This document shows, piece by piece, positions 53,175 to 64,000 of a DNA stretch of 64,000 nucleotides; within the stretch, counting starts at the first letter, position 1, and each line of letters begins with the position of its first letter. The position numbers were made by a program, and so were the translations under genes. The stretch lies in NCBI GenBank assembly GCA_018398765.1, contig JAHBMJ010001812.1:32501-96500 (forward strand), written 5' to 3'. A model generated the notes under the pieces. That model was not told the origin of the DNA. It searched no databases and saw nothing but the letters and a program-made list of their open reading frames with translations. This DNA is from Chromera velia. Its lineage: Eukaryota; Sar; Chromeraceae.

Positions 53175-56100
53175 AGTGTGTGTGTATGTGTGTCTTGTCT
53201 GTCTTCCCCCCTCAGACTCCCTCTTCCCCCCCTTACCCTCCTCGGGCCACCTCTCTCTTTCTCCCACCTCTCTCTCCCCGCCTCTCCGTGTCTGTGTGTG
53301 TGCACGTATGTGTTTTTATGCACGTCATACATGCATACATATGGTATTTTACATACACAGTCACACGTGTTTGCGTGTGTGCGTATGTGCGTGCGTGCGT
53401 GCATGCGTGCGTCCGTGTGTGTGTGTGTGTGCGCGCGCGCGCGCGCGTTCATGTGTGCTCATGTGTAGTGTGGCTTGTGTTCTGGGTCCCTCTAGCTGTC
53501 TCTCTCTCTTTCTCTCTCGCTCTCTCCCTTTCTCTCTGTGTGTGTGGATGTATGAATTTGTGTGGTGTGTACATGTGTGCATGTCTTTCAACTGAATTTC
53601 TTTCGAGACCCGGTCTCGTCCACACTTCCGTCGATTCGCTCCTCATTATGTGGTTCTTCTTGTTCGGCTGCCACCATCATCTCTTTCTTTGGACTGCACT
53701 CCCTTTCTTCTCTCCCCTTCTTTGCCTGCCAACTGAGCGAACTCCGTCCTGAATCCTTTCCCACCATCCACCATCCATCCCTGCATGCAGTCCCAGGGGA
53801 ACAGTCCTTGTGGTTCTCTCTCTCGGAGGAAGCTCGCCCGTCTGTTCCTCAGGAGGGAACGAAGAGGGGGGCACCACCAGCACCAGCAGGGCCCCCAGAG
53901 CAGCGATTACGCATACGTCCGCAGACTCAGAGCTCTGCACACCCACTTGGCACAATGCAGAGACAGCAGGAGACTTGGGGATCATGTAGCCTCAATGTCA
54001 GACCAAGAGTGTGTGAGTGAAGGAGCTGTATACCCCCCCTCTTCTGAATCCGAACCCATCTCTCCCGTCTCTGCCCCGCCCGCACTGAACACCTGCTTGA
54101 GGTTCGATGGAAGTCCAGCCCCCCCCAGTAGCGAAACTGTCACCACTCATGTTGGACGCAGTTTGAGGGAGAGAAGGGAGTACGCTCCTGTCCCGCTGCC
54201 CCGCCCCCGTTCAGCCAATCACCTGCCTCAGGGGGAGCAGACAGAACGTCAGAGGTGCGTGATGGGGGGAGAGACGGCAGCAGAAGTTGCAGTGTGCAAA
54301 CGGGGGACAGACGCGAGTACCCCCCCCCCTTGTTCGACGAACGCATCATCAGCCTCGACCCCCCTCAGCACCGTGCAGTTCCCCTTCGGCCGTCCGGCAG
54401 CAGCAGCAGCAGCACGGCCGCAGGAGGAAGAAGGAGGGATGATGCCTTCTCTCCATGAATTCATTCGCCAGTCTCCTTTCTGTCCATGGATCATGCACTT
54501 GCACGGAAGCGAGCAACAGATTCTGAGTCGGCAAGCCCGCAGCTGTCCGAGTGCGATAGAGGGGGGGGGGTCAACGTCCGAGAGTGGCGTTGGTGAAGCT
54601 TCGTATGCTTCTTCCTGCAGCAGCGAAGACTCTTTCCGAACCTTCAGGCGCTCCGGGTGGAATCTTTCTTGCTCTGCTAACGCTGATGGGGTGGGAGGGG
54701 GTAGAGATGGTGTAGATGAAGAAGAAGTGGAGATGGAAATGGACGTTGAGGGGGATTGGTATTCAGTCGCATCGTCAGCCGACAACCACGAAAAGAATCC
54801 ATACGACGACTCAGATTCAGGGAGCCAAGGACACCCCCTCACACCCCCCGCATCTTCATCCAGAGTCACAGCCCAGTTGAGGGAGTTTTGGGATAGAGTT
54901 GTTAGGGGCGATCTTCAACTGGGAGGCGGGCCGTCCGGGGCGCTTGTTTCCCCTGACGCTAGTCAGGCAGCATCACCCCCTCCAACCCGAACCCCCTCCC
55001 CGTCTCTCTCGAGTAGTGCCGCCGCGCTTTTCCTCTCACCCTGCGATGGCAGAGACGATCTGTGGTTCCCCCCTTCTTCAGCTCGACAGTCACCAGCTGA
55101 GGTTCCGCAGTCAACCAAAGGAAGAAGAGCCCAGCAGCAGGGGCGGACAGGCAGACTCTGCACCGACCCCTTGCTCTCTTCACCCTCCGTCGTAACCACA
55201 AAACATCATGACATCGCCTCTCCCCCCCTCGACCCATCAACTTCAACTGCCACCCACCGAAAAACCTCTGCAACCTTCTCAGTCCCGTTTCCCTTCCCAA
55301 ATCCTGTAGCTGATGAGGGCAACACCACCGCGGCAGACAAAGGCAACGCGCACCAGCGAAATTCCCCCTCGTGCGTTCTCGGTGACAGCCGCAGAGCGCA
55401 ACCTGTCGAGCGGCCTGAGTTACCTGGGCGTGTAGGCAGACTCCGAAAAGGCAGGCCGCGAGAGCGCGAGCAACCCCGGCGGCAGGGTCACACTCACACG
55501 CGTGTGTCCGCATTCCCATTCCCGTTCGATGACTCATCCTTCGGCCCATGCCGTCGTTCTTTTGAAGAAGAAGAAGCTCATGCAGACGCACGCACAGAAC
55601 AATCGTCCCTGCGTTGGAGAGGGGCGGGTAGTCGTGCGTCTCTGCAGATGTCCAGACGACTGCGGAAGATGGGGGGCGCACGGTTGGTGTCCTTTCGTCT
55701 GCCTTCGGGGGGCGTTGAAGTGGTTGGGGTGTGTGGGCACCTCCCTGGAGGTATGGGTGTTGATACGGCCGCTCCCTTCGACCTGGATGAGTGGGCAGAG
55801 AGTGAAGAAGAAGACGTGGGGGGGAGGTTTGGGGTGTTGGAGGGCCCCGGGGGTCTTCGACAAGGTGCGACTTGTATTCCACTAGCATCAGCAAGGAGGC
55901 TGCGCCACGACCCGTTTGGTTGTTGCCCCCGTGGGAAGAGAGGGGGCCTTCGGGTTCCCATTCCCATTCCGGGGCCGAACATTTCTTCTCCTGTGCCTCC
56001 TTCTGCTGCTGTGCCCCCTGTGGGAGGAGGAGGGCAGAGAGGCCGCGGGGGGGCAGGCTTCTTCATTGGTAATACTGTCGGGGGCACTGGAAGACGAGCC

Positions 56101-58553
56101 TGGGGGGAGGGACAGGGGCAGGGGGATGGGTGGAGTGGTCACTCGTCTCCGTGTGACGGTGCAGATCAGTCTGTGCCGTCTCGTGGGCATGAAGGAGGGG
56201 GGGGGGCTGAGGGTGCCGGTCCCCATTCACAGCAGCAGGGGGTTCACTCCTCCCCATCCCACGAGGGTGGGGGTGGAGGAGGCACAAACGGATCATACTC
56301 CCAAGGGGGTCACTACAGAGCAGCACCCGGAATAGGAGACGGAGGGTTGGCTGATTTGGATATTGAGTCGGGTCTCCCCCGGTCCCTGTCCCTGTCTGAT
56401 CCACAATGCAGCAGCAATCAGAATGGTACGCCGGGGGGGGGCAAGAGCAACAGCTCTAAGGGCCCCGGTAGCAGAGGCTCTGCTACCACAACTGCTGCTG
56501 CCTCTGCCCATGGAAAGGACCCCCTGAATTCGTCTCTTCTCTTTCCCCCCAACGTCAGAGACGCATCAGGAGCCCACTCTACAAACGAAGCCGAGCCCTC
56601 CTGCATGGACGCCCTCGCCCTTGACCCTGGTTCCGTTACTCCCCACACGTTCGGTGCCTCGGGAGTCTTTTCGCACTCCTTTACCTACATTCCCCGAACC
56701 GCCGCAGAGAAACAACCAGCGAGCGGTGCGCCCAACGATCAGCTCAGTCCCGTCTCGTCCTCCAAAGCTCACAACAGGCCCCCTACTCCTGCACCCCACA
56801 TTTCCCATTCCGCTGCTGCCGTCCAGATGGCATTCCACCGACAGACCACACAAGCACAAGCACAGTCCCCCAACAAACACGACCACCAGACAGCAGGAGG
56901 TATACCAAATGCCCAGCCACCCACCGTCAACGGGGCAGTGCACGCCTCCTCCCGTTTACCCCAACCCTATGGAGACACACATGGGGACCCTGGAGTCCCC
57001 CAGTCGTCCTCTCTCGCAGGCATGAAAGATACCAGAGGCCCAGGGGGAGGGGGGGGAGGGACTCCTGCTGGTGGGCCTCCACCGACAAAAACTTCTGCCT
57101 CCGGCGCACAGGGCGGCGCTGGATCGTCTCATCAGACGGGCGGCGCCAATCCAGCAGCCAAGGGGGCCTCCCGGTCCAGAGCCACCCAACCGTCCGCTGC
57201 CGCAATTGCTGCGTCAGGAGGTGGGGGGAAGATTGGCCAGCAGCCTTCCCCCGCGGCTCAGTCGGGATCCCAGTCGACAACTCCGCAAAAGGTTTCCGCC
57301 CAGCCTGGTACCGCCCAAACACCGCCGAACGCTGCGGGCGACCCGAAGCGAGCCACCAAGCCGGGGCCCTCATCGAGCACCCAGGGTGGGGGGGGGCCCT
57401 CGGGGACCGTGGCGGGGTCTTCGTCTGGCTCGGGGGGGGATTTGAATGCGGGGGGCGCGCACGCGACCTCCGAGTTTCTCAATGCGGGCCCTGCAGTGCC
57501 CGTGATGACGAAGCGCGACTGGATGATCAAAGCTGAATCCGCAGAGGTGAGTGCCTTGCCGTGGCTATTTCTTTTTTCATCAACTGATGGCGTCTTTCGT
57601 ATACTCTGTGTTGGCTTCTCTGTCTTTCCTTTTCTGTCTGTCAGTCTGAGTGCCGGAGTCCTTTTGTCTTTTCTGTTTTATTTCTTTCCACGTCTGTTGT
57701 GCTTGTGAGAGCAAGACGAGGGAGGAAGGGACGAAACAAATAGTCCATCTGTCTGTTCGGCTCCCGTATCCACGTTGTCAGACTGACTGGCCGTATTGTT
57801 CCCATCTATGTACTGTTTGGCCGGCGGAAGGAATTGTGTAACAAAACCGTACTTGCCGTTTGTCTACAGCACTCTGAAGCAGAGAGGAAAACGGTCCGTA
57901 TAATTTGATCATGTCGTCGTTCTGTCACCCAGTCCATTGTGTCTCTCGCTTCCTTCCCCCCCCCCTCTCCCTTCTCCCTTCTTGTGTGGGTGAGTGTGTG
58001 CGTCTTTGCACACATATGTGCGGTATGCGGTGATACAGAAAGTTTTTTCCTTTTGGCATGTCTGTTTGTCTATCTGTGTGCCCGTTTGCGTGCCTGCCTG
58101 CTGCAGCCTTTTCCACCTACCCCTCTGAAAGATGACGAGCGGGCGTACTGTCTTCACCTGGGCAGCCGTATCAAGTGCGCGTTGATGAAGGTCCAGGAAT
58201 TCGGGCACGCTCACGGGGCAGCGTTCCACTACGCTCGTCTCTTCGGGCACATCAAGAGAGAGCCTAGAGAGAAGGGGAAAGAGAAACCCGACGGTCTGGG
58301 GGAAAAGGAAGGTCCAGACGGGGGGGCGTTGGAAGCGAAGGAAAAGGAAACGCTCAAACAGCTGCAGGGTGCAGCATCAGCCGCAGCTTCCAATTCTTCT
58401 TCCTCAGCCACTGTTGGGCCAGGGGCTTTGGGGGGAAAGGACGGGGGGATAAACAACGGACCTGCCGTTGCAAGCTCTGGTGGTGAGAGCAAGGGAAAGC
58501 AAGGGGGGGTTGGCACACAGGGAGCGACTCGAAAGGTGGGGGCGAGCAAGTGA
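52660..58553 (+). CDS. Large low-complexity Ser/Pro/Gly-rich protein
   Basis: Exons with agreeing phases: ATG at 52660-52699, 52895-53076, 53791-57546 and 58107-58553 (TGA), 1,474 residues. Residues of about 10-75 are acidic with Ser-Asp motifs. Most of the 1,252-codon exon is low complexity, with Gly, Ser, Gln and Pro tracts and basic patches such as RRKLARLFLRRERR. Two more ordered segments stand out. One is GGARLVSFRLPSGGVEVVGV in the middle. The other spans the last junction: RDWMIKAESAE, PFPPTPLKDDERAYCLHLGS and RIKCALMKVQEFGHAHGAAF. The latter looks like a folded helical domain and is the best handle for homology. The alternative donor at 58536 would extend the gene into 59055-59102 and beyond. 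I do not recognise the family. A nuclear scaffold or regulator is possible but not shown. Confidence 0.68.
53115..53175. repeat. (CT)n array at start of intron
   Basis: About 60 nt of CT repeats near the 5' end of the 714-nt intron of the low-complexity protein gene, followed by TG-rich, (TGCG)n and (GC)n arrays at about 53377-53446. No coding content. Confidence 0.9.
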
Positions 58554-60880
58554 AGCTCAGCAAGTCATGAATCTTCTGTGGGTTCTTCCTCCCCTCCCCT
58601 CTGTTCTTTCCCTCCATGCAGCATCCCCCCTCCCTCCCTTCTTTTGCTCGTGGTAGTTGGAAGGATGGAAAAAGTCAGGCAGACAGAGAGAGAGAGGAGG
58701 CGTACACACACTCACTTTGCTTGCCCAGCTGAACAAGAGCGAAAGGGTTGCGGAGGGAGCCGTCGGGTGCATGTTGGGAGGGCACGAAGACGCGAGGCAG
58801 GGACGAAGACAGAGAGGGAGGATGAGAAGACTTCAGACAGGGGAAAGGAGGCTTCTTTGCCATCTCGTCAAATGCCTCGTTCCTTCCTTCCTTCTGTCTT
58901 TTCTTCCCATTGCACAATCAGACAGGGCATCGATGGACTGGAGGAAGGACGTTGTGATAGGAAGGAAGGAAGGCTGAGAGAAAGAACATTCCCGCAAGTC
59001 CTCTTCGATTTCCTCAGTCCTCCCTTAATTCTCTCTCATTGTGCCAACCCGCAGACCGACTCTCTCTCAGGCGACAAAGTAGAGTTTCTGACAAACACTG
59101 CAGTACGCCTACTTCTCTTTCATTCTCTCCGCCTCTTTCTTCCGCCATCACTTTCCCTGCTTCCCTCTCTCTTTCGCATATATTCTCTCGTAAGTTTTAT
59201 ATTGGTTGCGTCTCCATGCGTCGGTGTGTTTTTTGACGTGCAGACTGTTTCTCCCTCCATTTTTGCTGCCCTCTTCAGTATTTATTTCTTTCCTCCTCTT
59301 TCTCCTTTTACTCTCTTCCTGTGCTTCCTTTCTTCCCACTCCCTCCCTTGCTTCGAATTGATGCTGCCTGAATGCGCGCATCAGTCTGATCAGATCAGTA
59401 CGTCCTTTCTCACCTATCTATCTTCTGTCTTTGAACCCTTTTGTCTTTGTCTTTAAATTTTCCCTTCGGATCTTGTGAGAAGAGAAAGGTGTGTTCCTTC
59501 CTTCGGTTGACCTTCTCCAAATTCGCCGTCTGTCTGCAACGGACAGAGAGGTCAACGCGGTGAGAGAGGAAGAGGCAAGAAAGAGGGACAGTGGCCCGGG
59601 AGCGACTCTCGGAAGCATGCGAAGAGAAAGGGAGAAGGGAAAGGGACAGCCTGACTGGCTGGCTGGCAGCTCTGAAGAACGACATTGAGACTCTCACTTG
59701 GTTGCGCAGCGGTCCCTCACTGGATTCCTGCCAGGGCCTGGCAGACAACCACGTAGTCGCAGCCGTGCGTTCGCGCAGCTTTCTTTCAAGCTCCTTCCCC
59801 TGTCTCCCTACCCGGCTGATACAACACGGTCGATCGTCCTCTCTTTTCCTCCCTGAGCCCCTCAACCGTTGTCGAGAAAGACACAGGAGGGCAGCGTTGT
59901 CTTTCTTGCAAAGAGAAGAAGAGAGTTCCCGCTCGGTGTCGAGTCAACCAATCCGATCTGATCCTGGGGTAAGGGCAGAAGGGGCGAGGAAGGAGGATGA
60001 GATGCGAGAACGTGAGCAGACACACATGCAGACGTATGGTGGTATATCCCCGACACGCCTTTTACTTGCACAAAAATCTTCTCTCTTTTCTCCCTCTCTT
60101 TCATCCTCCCCTCAGTACAGCATTTATTTTTCCGCTTCTCTTCTGCTTGAAAGCGTAGATGTGAAAGAGGAGAAGCAGGAGAAGATCAGGACGCAAGTGG
60201 TGCAGAGAGACAAATAAAGAAAAGAAAAAGAACAGAGAAACGGGTGCATGCGGCCAAGGAATCAAGAGGGACAAGAGGGGGGCGGGTCGACGCAGACTGC
60301 TCTGCTGTGAAGGTACGAATTAAGAAGAAGGAACGGCATAATGTGCACGTACAAAGTGAAAAAAAGTAAAGGAAAGGAAATTCAATTGAGGGAGCTCACT
60401 CAGGTCGTCATCAGATTCGATTCTTGTTCTCACCTTCGAATTTAGAAAGTGATCGTGTGAGAGGGAAATCAGGTCCGAAAAGTCTTGTCAACTTGCCTGC
60501 CTGCCTGCCTCAGGACCTCCCCCACACGCTGACTGTGCGTCCGACTCACTACTTCAGCTTGAACCCGGTTCGACCGATCAATTGGTACCCCTTATCGTTC
60601 TTTCTAAATCCAAGTCCGTGGCTGTACGTGGCATGCGAATGCTCGGTCTGTAGTGCGGCAGCATATGCGTGCCTCACACACTTTGTCACACACAGTGCAT
60701 CTCTCTCTCTGTCTTTTCTTCCCCATACCTCTTTTCACTCATGCACGCATGAATGCATGCTTGCACGGATTGAAAGCTCCCTTTCGTGATGCATGTGTGA
60801 GGCGACCTGCATGATAGATCGATGTGCAACTTACTAGAGAGTTAGGATGAGACGGGGGAAGGAGAAGGGAAAGAGGGAGG
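58554..60880 (+). other. Downstream region with unconfirmed exon-like pieces
   Basis: No complete gene could be built. Exon-like pieces on the plus strand: 59055-59102, encoding TDSLSGDKVEFLTNTA between consensus splice sites, in phase with a donor at 58536. A frame near 59680-59790 contains LKNDIETLTWLRSGPSLDSC. After the CAG at about 60513 there is DLPHTLTVRPTHYFSLNPV. These could be 3' exons of the low-complexity gene, another small gene, or chance. (GCCT)n units lie at about 60496-60511, directly before the last candidate acceptor. Confidence 0.3.
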
Positions 60881-62090
60881 GAAATCAAACTTAATCTTAA
60901 ATGTTTATACATGCATGTATTGACCGTTGTGTAACATTTGCACATCATTTTTGCTATATGCAATATATGTTTTTACATGCAGCTGTTTGAAATTAAGACT
61001 GTTAGATAGCTAGTTTTAGCTAGTTCTATGGGTAGCACTTGTAAGCTTGATTAAGTTAAACAACAAAAATATAAAATTATAGATACATATGAATGAAACA
61101 CAAATCACGTCTATAAAGGAATGTAACCCTCCAAACGTTTTTCTCTTGCGGGATCGAATTCATTTACAACATGAAATTGAAGTAAATTAAAGTTAAAATT
61201 TCAAATAAGAGTCTAAAACATGATAGATTAAATTTGTGTTTCAGACATTTTTGTAAAAAAATATAAAAACAGGTGTTAAATCAGGTGGCGACAAGTGTTA
61301 GGCGTGGGTTCTAGGGCACCAATAAGTCACTTATCACTTATGAGTTACAAATAGACCTATTATTAGGTATTAATAATAAAATAGGTATAATTTAAAAAGA
61401 ATACCAATAAAATATATATTAAATTAATCTATAAAACTTACCAACTAGCTTACCAACTACTTTTCTGGCTACTTTTACCTACAACAGTTTTCAAACAATG
61501 GGAATGACAGTAAGGCTTGGAAAAGGTGCACTTCAGAAAAGGTGTAAACCAAGAAGTTGCACCAGATGCACCTGTTTTGCACCAGATACACCTAATGCAC
61601 CTGTTTTACACCTGATTGAATGGAATTTGGTGAAAAGTGTTAGCGTTATGGCCATGCAACGCGCCGTGGGCCCGCTCCTGCGGCTCCCCGCGGCCCCAAA
61701 CGCGCGTGTTGCCGGGCCACGGTGCGCGGAACAAATCCAATCATATGCAGCCGATTTTTAAGATAAATTTAAAATCGGCTACATACAGAGGTTACTGAAC
61801 GCACGTTCGACAACGTATGCGCTGCATGAAATCAATTAGTTCCATTGGAGCATGAGGCCTTGATTGAGGCGCCTTTTGGCCGTTAGAAACACTAGAAATC
61901 AACCCTAGAAATCTAGCTTTTCTAGGGTAAACGGTACACCTTATTTTGCACCTAATTTAAGGTGTAAACTTGTTTTTGCACCAGCACCAGCACCTTATAC
62001 ACCTTTTTTCAGCCTTAAATGACAGTTTGAAGGAAAAGTTTTAGGCTGATTAACTCCTAACTAAAAATGCTAGTAAAAATGATAAGTAAA
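60880..62090. other. AT-rich island D with GC-rich hairpin core
   Basis: The largest AT-rich island, about 1.2 kb, in the tail-to-tail junction before eIF5A. The phrase GGCGACAAGTGTTAGG followed by TTCTAGGGCACCAATAAG (about 61285-61326) resembles a block in island B. Two direct copies of AAGGTGTAAAC with TTGCACCAG spaced 7-8 nt downstream (61539-61565 and 61959-61985) flank a short GC-rich core with inverted repeats. TGCACC and TACACC units are frequent on both sides. The layout resembles a small non-autonomous mobile element, but no target-site duplication or terminal inverted repeat was established. Confidence 0.65.
61659..61779. repeat. Two adjacent inverted repeats inside AT island D
   Basis: First pair: ACGCGCCGTGGGCCCG (61659-61674) against CGGGCCACGGTGCGCG (61713-61728), nearly complementary. 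Second pair: GCCGATTTT (61750-61758) against AAAATCGGC (61771-61779), perfect, with an AT-rich loop of 12 nt. The first pair lies in a GC-rich patch of about 85 nt surrounded by AT-rich DNA. Confidence 0.75.
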
Positions 62091-63814
62091 CATATACATT
62101 TGCTTCGGGGGCTCTAAAGCGGGGGCTTTGGGAGGCGAGGTGAAAGGCCGCGGGACTTTTGGATAGGGGGGCGTCAGGGAGGGAGGCACGGAAGGAGCGA
62201 GTCTTCGGAGAGAAGGAATGTCAGGGAGATTAGAAAGACTAAAGTAACGGCCGGTGTAACGAAGTGGAGAAAAGAGAGGGGGGAGACACTGAGAGAGAGA
62301 AAAAACAAAGATGACCAACCGACAAGGTACGTTACAAGAACTCACAAACAAACAAGCAAGCAAGCAAGCAGGCAGACTAGCAGGCAGACAGGCAGAGACA
62401 CTTAGACAGTACGGTTGTCAGATCGACACAAATACGTACGAAAATCCACGCAGAACACGACTTAAGACAAGGAGCGAGAGGGAGAAAATCGACTGGAGAC
62501 TACAATGGGATCGAGAACAGATTTGGACAGGCTGACACAGAAAGCGACAGGAAGGTAACATCATCAACAAGAGCTTTCTAGGTATGCAATGCTAGAATAG
62601 ACAAAAGAGACTTTCTATGCTTTCATTTCTTCAACCACTTCAGCCGAGTTCTCATTCACGCATGCAAGATGCATGCAACACATACATGCACGCATAAATC
62701 TCTCAGTTGAGTACGGGATTAATCGATTAGAAGGGAACAACACATGCATGCAACAAGCGCGTGCATGCACAAGAAGGCATATAAATACTCACAGACAAGT
62801 TTGTCGCCGATCATTCAACCTGGGCTGGCTGGTGGTGAGAGTGCATGAGTGAACCCATCAACCCGCAAGCCCCTCCAATAAATTGATTACTTTTCTTTGG
62901 AGCGTGCCAGGCAAGGACAGTAAAAGACAAAAACGACCCCACCCCGCCCGCCCACCCACCCACCATCCCACTATCCATCCATCCATCCATCGATCCATTC
63001 CATCATTGCCCTGCAAAATTTTGCAGTCTGATCCTCCTTACTGCGGGACAAAGGCGGTGGTAACTGGCTGCTGGCCTCGTCTGTTTTTCTCTTTTACTTC
63101 TCTTTTCTCTTCCCTCCTTCCAAAGTCCCCTGTCGGGTACATGGGTTTCTTCTCTTCATCCTCCCTCCTTTTCTTCTCACCTCTCCCCTTGGGCAAACAA
63201 GTTCCTTTTCCACAAAGGGACAGAGTCGCCGCTCTATGGCAGAACAGACAACGAGGACCAGTCAGCGCAACAGAGTATTGACCACAGGACAGCAAACTAC
63301 CCACCCCCCCAACCCATCCCTCACAGGCAGACGGCTCCTCCACAGCGATCAAACGATCGAAAAAACTCTCCACAATTTTGCTACTGCATCCCCCCCTTCC
63401 CCCCCCAGCCCCAGTCTTTTCTTCTCTCTTCCTCTCTTCTTGTCGACTTTCAACCCTCCCGTTCTTTCAGAAAGAGAAAAGCACAATGCTTGGTAGGTCT
63501 ACGGATTCGTGGGAGCACAGGATAATCAAACCGCAGAGAACACACAAAAAGAAAAAAATCGAAACCCGTCACAAGGGAAAAGTCTCAGTGACTCCTCACC
63601 ATATCTCCCCGAACAGGAGCTGCCAGGTGAGACCCTTAGACGGAAGGTCATCAGGCGGACACGAGAAGACGAGAAGGAGACGGAAGATGGTGATGACTGT
63701 TGCACAGAACGAATTCGGGTGGGGGGAAGGGAGTCTCTGCGATTCAACAACCTCTCTCTTCATGTAACTGAACCCCCCCGCACCCTGAATGAAAACAAGG
63801 CACTCCCCTACAGT
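62091..63814. other. Spacer downstream of eIF5A, no gene recognised
   Basis: Mixed-composition DNA with (AAGC)n-like units near 62355-62372, TGCATGC copies near 62668 and 62740, and CCAC/CCAT arrays at about 62945-62997. No open frame shows domains or convincing splice phases. Part of it is probably the 3' untranslated region of the minus-strand eIF5A gene. Confidence 0.45.
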
Positions 63815-64000
63815 CTACGCATCAGTGATCTTGAGGGGCCCCACGACTCTCTCGAGTCCCATGGCAGAGATCACAGAGACGACGACCTGCTTGCCGGAGT
63901 CAAGCCCTCCCTTCATCTCAGCCACCAGCTTCTGATCGTCCTCAGAGGCATCGGGAATCTTCACATCTTCCTTCATGTTTCCAGACCCGTCAATCAGGGA
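63815..64000 (-). CDS. Translation factor eIF5A, C-terminal part (cut by window edge)
   Basis: The last 61 residues and TAG stop of a minus-strand gene whose 5' part lies beyond 64000. The sequence SLIDGSGNMKEDVKIPDASE, then GKQVVVSVISAMGLERVVG and a final KITDA, matches the C-terminal OB-fold domain of eIF5A. Typical relatives show LMdxxGxxKEDlxlP and GkdlvVtVlsAMGeE. eIF5A promotes peptide-bond formation and termination on ribosomes, and carries hypusine on a Lys in the N-terminal domain, which is not in this window. The call is firm on these motifs. Whether the gene has introns further upstream cannot be seen. It converges on the plus-strand gene to its left across AT island D. Confidence 0.93.
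   Translation of the reverse strand, partial: SLIDGSGNMKEDVKIPDASEDDQKLVAEMKGGLDSGKQVVVSVISAMGLERVVGPLKITDA

Overview
The window is nuclear DNA from a eukaryote with intron-rich genes of moderate GC. Every multi-exon gene shows GT..AG introns and very short exons occur (19, 27, 34, 38 and 46 nt). Introns and spacers are full of di- and tetranucleotide arrays, and many proteins carry long Pro/Ser/Gly-rich disordered stretches. No bacterial operon, rRNA, tRNA, CRISPR array, virus fossil or transposase was recognised. My best guess is a free-living alveolate alga of the chromerid type. That is an inference from gene style and from TGCATGC motifs in the promoter regions; no marker in the window proves it.

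Nine genes were reconstructed by eye from open frames plus splice sites whose phases agree. (1) 925-7694 (-): RRM protein with a proline-rich tail of more than 1,400 residues. (2) 9085-10701 (+): intronless secreted or surface protein with signal peptide and C-terminal hydrophobic anchor. (3) 12580-18013 (-): TPR, right-handed beta-helix and DUF4470 in one protein. (4) 19170-23708 (+): leucine-rich-repeat protein of the ribonuclease-inhibitor type, with an apparent 4-bp frame break. (5) 25103-31119 (-): multi-pass membrane protein of unknown family. (6) 31943-47284 (+): anoctamin/TMEM16 channel or scramblase in about 28 exons with an N-terminal extension of over 1,200 residues. (7) 48280-51401 (-): METTL21-type protein methyltransferase. 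(8) 52660-58553 (+): large low-complexity protein. (9) 63815-64000 (-): C-terminal end of translation factor eIF5A, cut by the window edge.

The nine genes alternate strictly in strand (- + - + - + - + -). Each of the four tail-to-tail junctions (near 12.1, 24.3, 47.9 and 61.5 kb) holds an AT-rich island of about 0.6-1.2 kb. The four head-to-head junctions hold none, and each of those carries at least one TGCATGC motif. Three of the AT islands share short sequence blocks with one another. This architecture is the most striking signal in the window. The second is that introns often open, and sometimes close, inside tetranucleotide arrays that repeat the splice-site consensus itself, such as (GTCA)n, (GTGA)n, (GTTG)n and (GCAG)n.

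The genes do not form an obvious pathway. They are unrelated housekeeping, membrane and scaffold functions.
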